Source: Armatimonadota bacterium (lineage in GTDB: Bacteria > Armatimonadota > Chthonomonadetes > Chthonomonadales > Chthonomonadaceae). Taken from it: a stretch of 7,328 bases of DNA. Below, one piece after another: positions 6,035 through 7,328 of the stretch. Where the stretch lies: positions 1-7,328 of the forward strand of contig JAPLCR010000704.1 of the NCBI GenBank assembly GCA_026392135.1. The letters are read 5' to 3'. The notes beneath the pieces were generated by a model. It had not been told where the DNA came from and made no database searches. It saw only the letters and a program-made list of their open reading frames with translations. The position numbers and the translations under genes are program-made. Position 1 is the first letter of the stretch; each line of letters starts with the position of its first letter.

Positions 6035-6728
6035 CGTCGTCTTCGCTCTCCGTTTTGTCTCTCTTACCAACGCCCTGTATCACAATAATATATTCGCCTC
6101 GCGCCTTCTCCTTTTTCACTTTTTCGAGAAGGGCAGAGAGGCTGCCTCTATCCAACTTCTCGAACATTTTCGTCAGGTCGTTGGCGATACAGGCAGGTCT
6201 ATCGCCATACACAGCGAGAGCGTCCTCAAAAAAGGCGGGGAGGCGGTAGGGGCTTTCGTAAAAGACAAGGGTGTGCGGCGAGAGCGCATCCACAGCGAAG
6301 AACCTGCGGCGGGGTCCCGATTTACGGGGCGGGAAACCTCGAAAGGTAAAGCTATGCACAGGCAGTCCAGAGAGTACTACCGCCATTATCGCGCCCGTTG
6401 CGCCGGGTATCATGGTGAAGGGTAGCCCCTCCTCTAATGCCCTCTGTATGAGCGTATAGCCGGGGTCTGCAATGCCGGGGGTTCCTGCATCGGTGACGAC
6501 AGCGATGCTTTTACCTTCACGCAGTAGCCCGATAATGCGCTCGCCAGCGCGGTCTTCGTTGTGTTCGTGGAAGGCGATTTGGGGCTTTTTTATTTCGAAA
6601 TGCTTGAGGAGTAGACCTGTTTTACGTGTGTCTTCGCTTGCGACAAAATCCGCCTCTCGGAGCGTGTCGAGGGCGCGGAGCGTGATGTCTTGTAGGTTTC
6701 CAATGGGGGTAGCGACTAAAAAGAGCAT
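6027..6728 (-). CDS. rsmI: 16S rRNA (cytidine-1402-2'-O)-methyltransferase RsmI
   Basis: A 233-residue tetrapyrrole-methylase-fold enzyme that 2'-O-methylates C1402 in the 16S rRNA decoding centre using SAM. The N-terminus MLFLVATPIGNLQDITLRAL is diagnostic. It is followed by SEDTRKT (31-37), HEHNE, VVTDAGTPGIADPG (77-90), PGATG and FYESPYR. The segment LTKMFEKLDRGSL, the usual ELTK.(Y/F)E region, and GEYIIVI come next. The C-terminus ends soon after in an acidic tail (DKTESEDDDE). The small helical C-terminal domain of the roughly 280-residue E. coli protein is absent, a common short form. It lies 6 bases after the GNAT stop and overlaps tgt by 8 bases. No clear Shine-Dalgarno precedes ATG 6728, so translation probably depends on the upstream gene. 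Confidence 0.95.
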   Translation of the reverse strand: MLFLVATPIGNLQDITLRALDTLREADFVASEDTRKTGLLLKHFEIKKPQIAFHEHNEDRAGERIIGLLREGKSIAVVTDAGTPGIADPGYTLIQRALEEGLPFTMIPGATGAIMAVVLSGLPVHSFTFRGFPPRKSGPRRRFFAVDALSPHTLVFYESPYRLPAFFEDALAVYGDRPACIANDLTKMFEKLDRGSLSALLEKVKKEKARGEYIIVIQGVGKRDKTESEDDDE

Positions 6729-6734
6729 GGAGAG

Positions 6735-7166
6735 TTAGGAACCAGACTTTGGCAGGTAAGACATCCAGCGCTCTGGCATAACCAGCGGCTCGAAGCCTAC
6801 CGCCGCGTATACGTCGTGCGCGTCTAGCGTCGCAAGCACCCAGCGGCGCAAGTCCTGATGCTCAGGGTGTTCTAGCGCGTAGCGTATCATCGCTTTACCA
6901 AGCCCCTTGCCCCTGTGCGCCTCGTCTACGTAGACATCGCCGATATAGGCGAAGGTGGCGCGGTCTGAAACGACGCGGCAGTAGGCGACCTGCTCACCCT
7001 CAAGATACACGCCGAGAACAAGCGAGGAGAACAGGGCGGCGCGTTCCACCTTTTCCCGCGCTATGCCCGGGCTCCAGTAGGTGTTGGAGAGCCAGCAGTG
7101 AACGCGCTCCATGTCTAGCAGTGCTCTGTCTTCCGAGATGATATATCCGTTGTGTTCGCGATTCAG
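6735..7166 (-). CDS. GNAT-family N-acetyltransferase, 5' end uncertain and possibly cut by an IS
   Basis: A GNAT acetyl-CoA-dependent acyltransferase of the small YpeA/RimI-like architecture. Its substrate is unknown. Motif A is GDVYVDEAHRGKGLGKAMI, containing the acetyl-CoA loop R-G-K-G-L-G. The N-terminal YIISEDRALLD...WLSNTYWSPGIA and the late RRWVLATLDAHDVYAAVGFEPL match a familiar subfamily (YWxxGI, LATxDAHxxYxxxGF). Homology runs upstream to about position 7160, yet no ATG, GTG or TTG occurs in frame between the internal ATG at 7112 and the putative IS end at 7209. CTG 7164-7166 is given as a provisional 5' limit, not a proven start. Starting at 7112 would lose the first strand. Starting at TTG 7325 would read antisense through the transposase. 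It is first in the minus-strand operon, and its stop is 6 bases before rsmI. Confidence 0.8.
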   Translation of the reverse strand: MNREHNGYIISEDRALLDMERVHCWLSNTYWSPGIAREKVERAALFSSLVLGVYLEGEQVAYCRVVSDRATFAYIGDVYVDEAHRGKGLGKAMIRYALEHPEHQDLRRWVLATLDAHDVYAAVGFEPLVMPERWMSYLPKSGS

Positions 7167-7208
7167 AGTCGTGTTCGCCTTTTCTGTTGGGTCTATGGGG
7201 AAGTTAGT

Positions 7209-7239
7209 GGGTTCCCCATGAAATATGCCATACTTTGGG
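7209..7239 (+). mobile_element. Putative left end of an ISL3-family insertion sequence
   Basis: The stretch starting GGGTTCCCCATGAAAT lies just before the transposase start. ISL3-family terminal repeats usually begin with G residues and lie close to the gene. The other end is outside the window, so neither the inverted repeat nor an 8-bp target duplication can be confirmed. A 6-bp dyad, GGGGAA (7197-7202) and TTCCCC (7212-7217), spans the presumed junction. Confidence 0.4.
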
Positions 7240-7328
7240 ATGATGCAAGATACGGAACTATACCGCCAAATTCTAGGTCTTGAGGCTCCCTGGCGTGTGG
7301 AGCGTGTAGAACTTGACCTCGCCAACGA
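7240..7328 (+). CDS. ISL3-family transposase, N-terminus only
   Basis: The frame begins with two adjacent ATGs (7240, 7243) and encodes MMQDTELYRQILGLEAPW, then RVERVELDLAN, before leaving the window. The pattern LYxxILGLxxPWxVxxVELD is the usual start of ISL3-family (DDE) transposases, just ahead of their N-terminal zinc-ribbon Cys motif, which would fall outside the window. An earlier in-frame ATG at 7225 is possible; none of the three has a strong ribosome binding site. Only 29 codons are seen, so it cannot be told whether the gene is intact. It is divergent from the GNAT gene and overlaps the spurious 5' extension of that frame. Confidence 0.72.
   Translation, partial: MMQDTELYRQILGLEAPWRVERVELDLAN

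Noticed and set aside
6035..6070. Upstream ATG for tgt at 6070
   Set aside because: It would overlap rsmI by 44 bases and add 12 basic residues before the normal Tgt N-terminus. ATG 6034 in an ATGAGTGA overlap is the better start.
7167..7325. TTG-initiated extension of the GNAT frame to the right edge
   Set aside because: It runs antisense through the ISL3 transposase start and putative IS end, and the translated sequence does not resemble a GNAT N-terminus.
1..7328. tRNA, rRNA, riboswitch or CRISPR array
   Set aside because: I looked for cloverleaf-like arms, regularly spaced repeats and known leader motifs on both strands and saw none that I could support.

Overview
This is a chromosomal segment from a bacterium of moderate G+C (by eye in the mid-50s percent). 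It holds eight recognisable genes plus the start of a ninth at the right edge and a gene fragment at the left edge. Most of the coding content concerns translation: YebC, a MiaA-type prenyltransferase, tRNA-guanine transglycosylase, RsmI and a 16S rRNA methyltransferase of the aminoglycoside-resistance (Rmt/FmrO) family. The taxon cannot be fixed from the window. The divergent Tgt, the Rmt-type enzyme in a housekeeping operon and the ISL3-type transposase make me lean, weakly, to Armatimonadota, Chloroflexota or a neighbouring phylum.

Layout. Positions 1-206 (minus strand) hold an Asn-rich, beta-helix-like reading frame that runs off the left edge and has no convincing start. Positions 207-356 are the yebC leader, with a TATAAT box. 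Positions 357-2745 form a tight plus-strand operon: yebC, a PsiE-like membrane protein and an Asp-box beta-propeller whose start overlaps the previous stop (ATGA). Positions 2746-3076 are non-coding. They contain a complete 113-bp MITE-like insertion with 12-bp terminal inverted repeats and a perfect 8-bp target duplication, then the extended -10 promoter of a miaA-like gene (3077-4024). This gene converges on a minus-strand operon that reads, from the right, GNAT acetyltransferase, rsmI, tgt and rmt-like (7166 down to 4103), with gaps of only a few bases or overlaps. The right edge (7209-7328, plus strand) looks like the left end of an ISL3-family insertion sequence that has landed at the 5' end of the GNAT gene and upstream of the whole operon.

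How the genes work together. RsmI (C1402) and the Rmt-like enzyme (predicted G1405) both target the decoding centre of 16S rRNA. Tgt targets tRNA position 34. MiaA normally targets the neighbouring anticodon-loop position A37. YebC proteins are linked to translation of difficult sequences. The main points for follow-up are the resistance-type methylase embedded in a housekeeping modification operon, the MiaA-like protein lacking the usual insertion domain, the altered substrate loop of Tgt, the cleanly delimited MITE, and the IS insertion upstream of the methylase operon.
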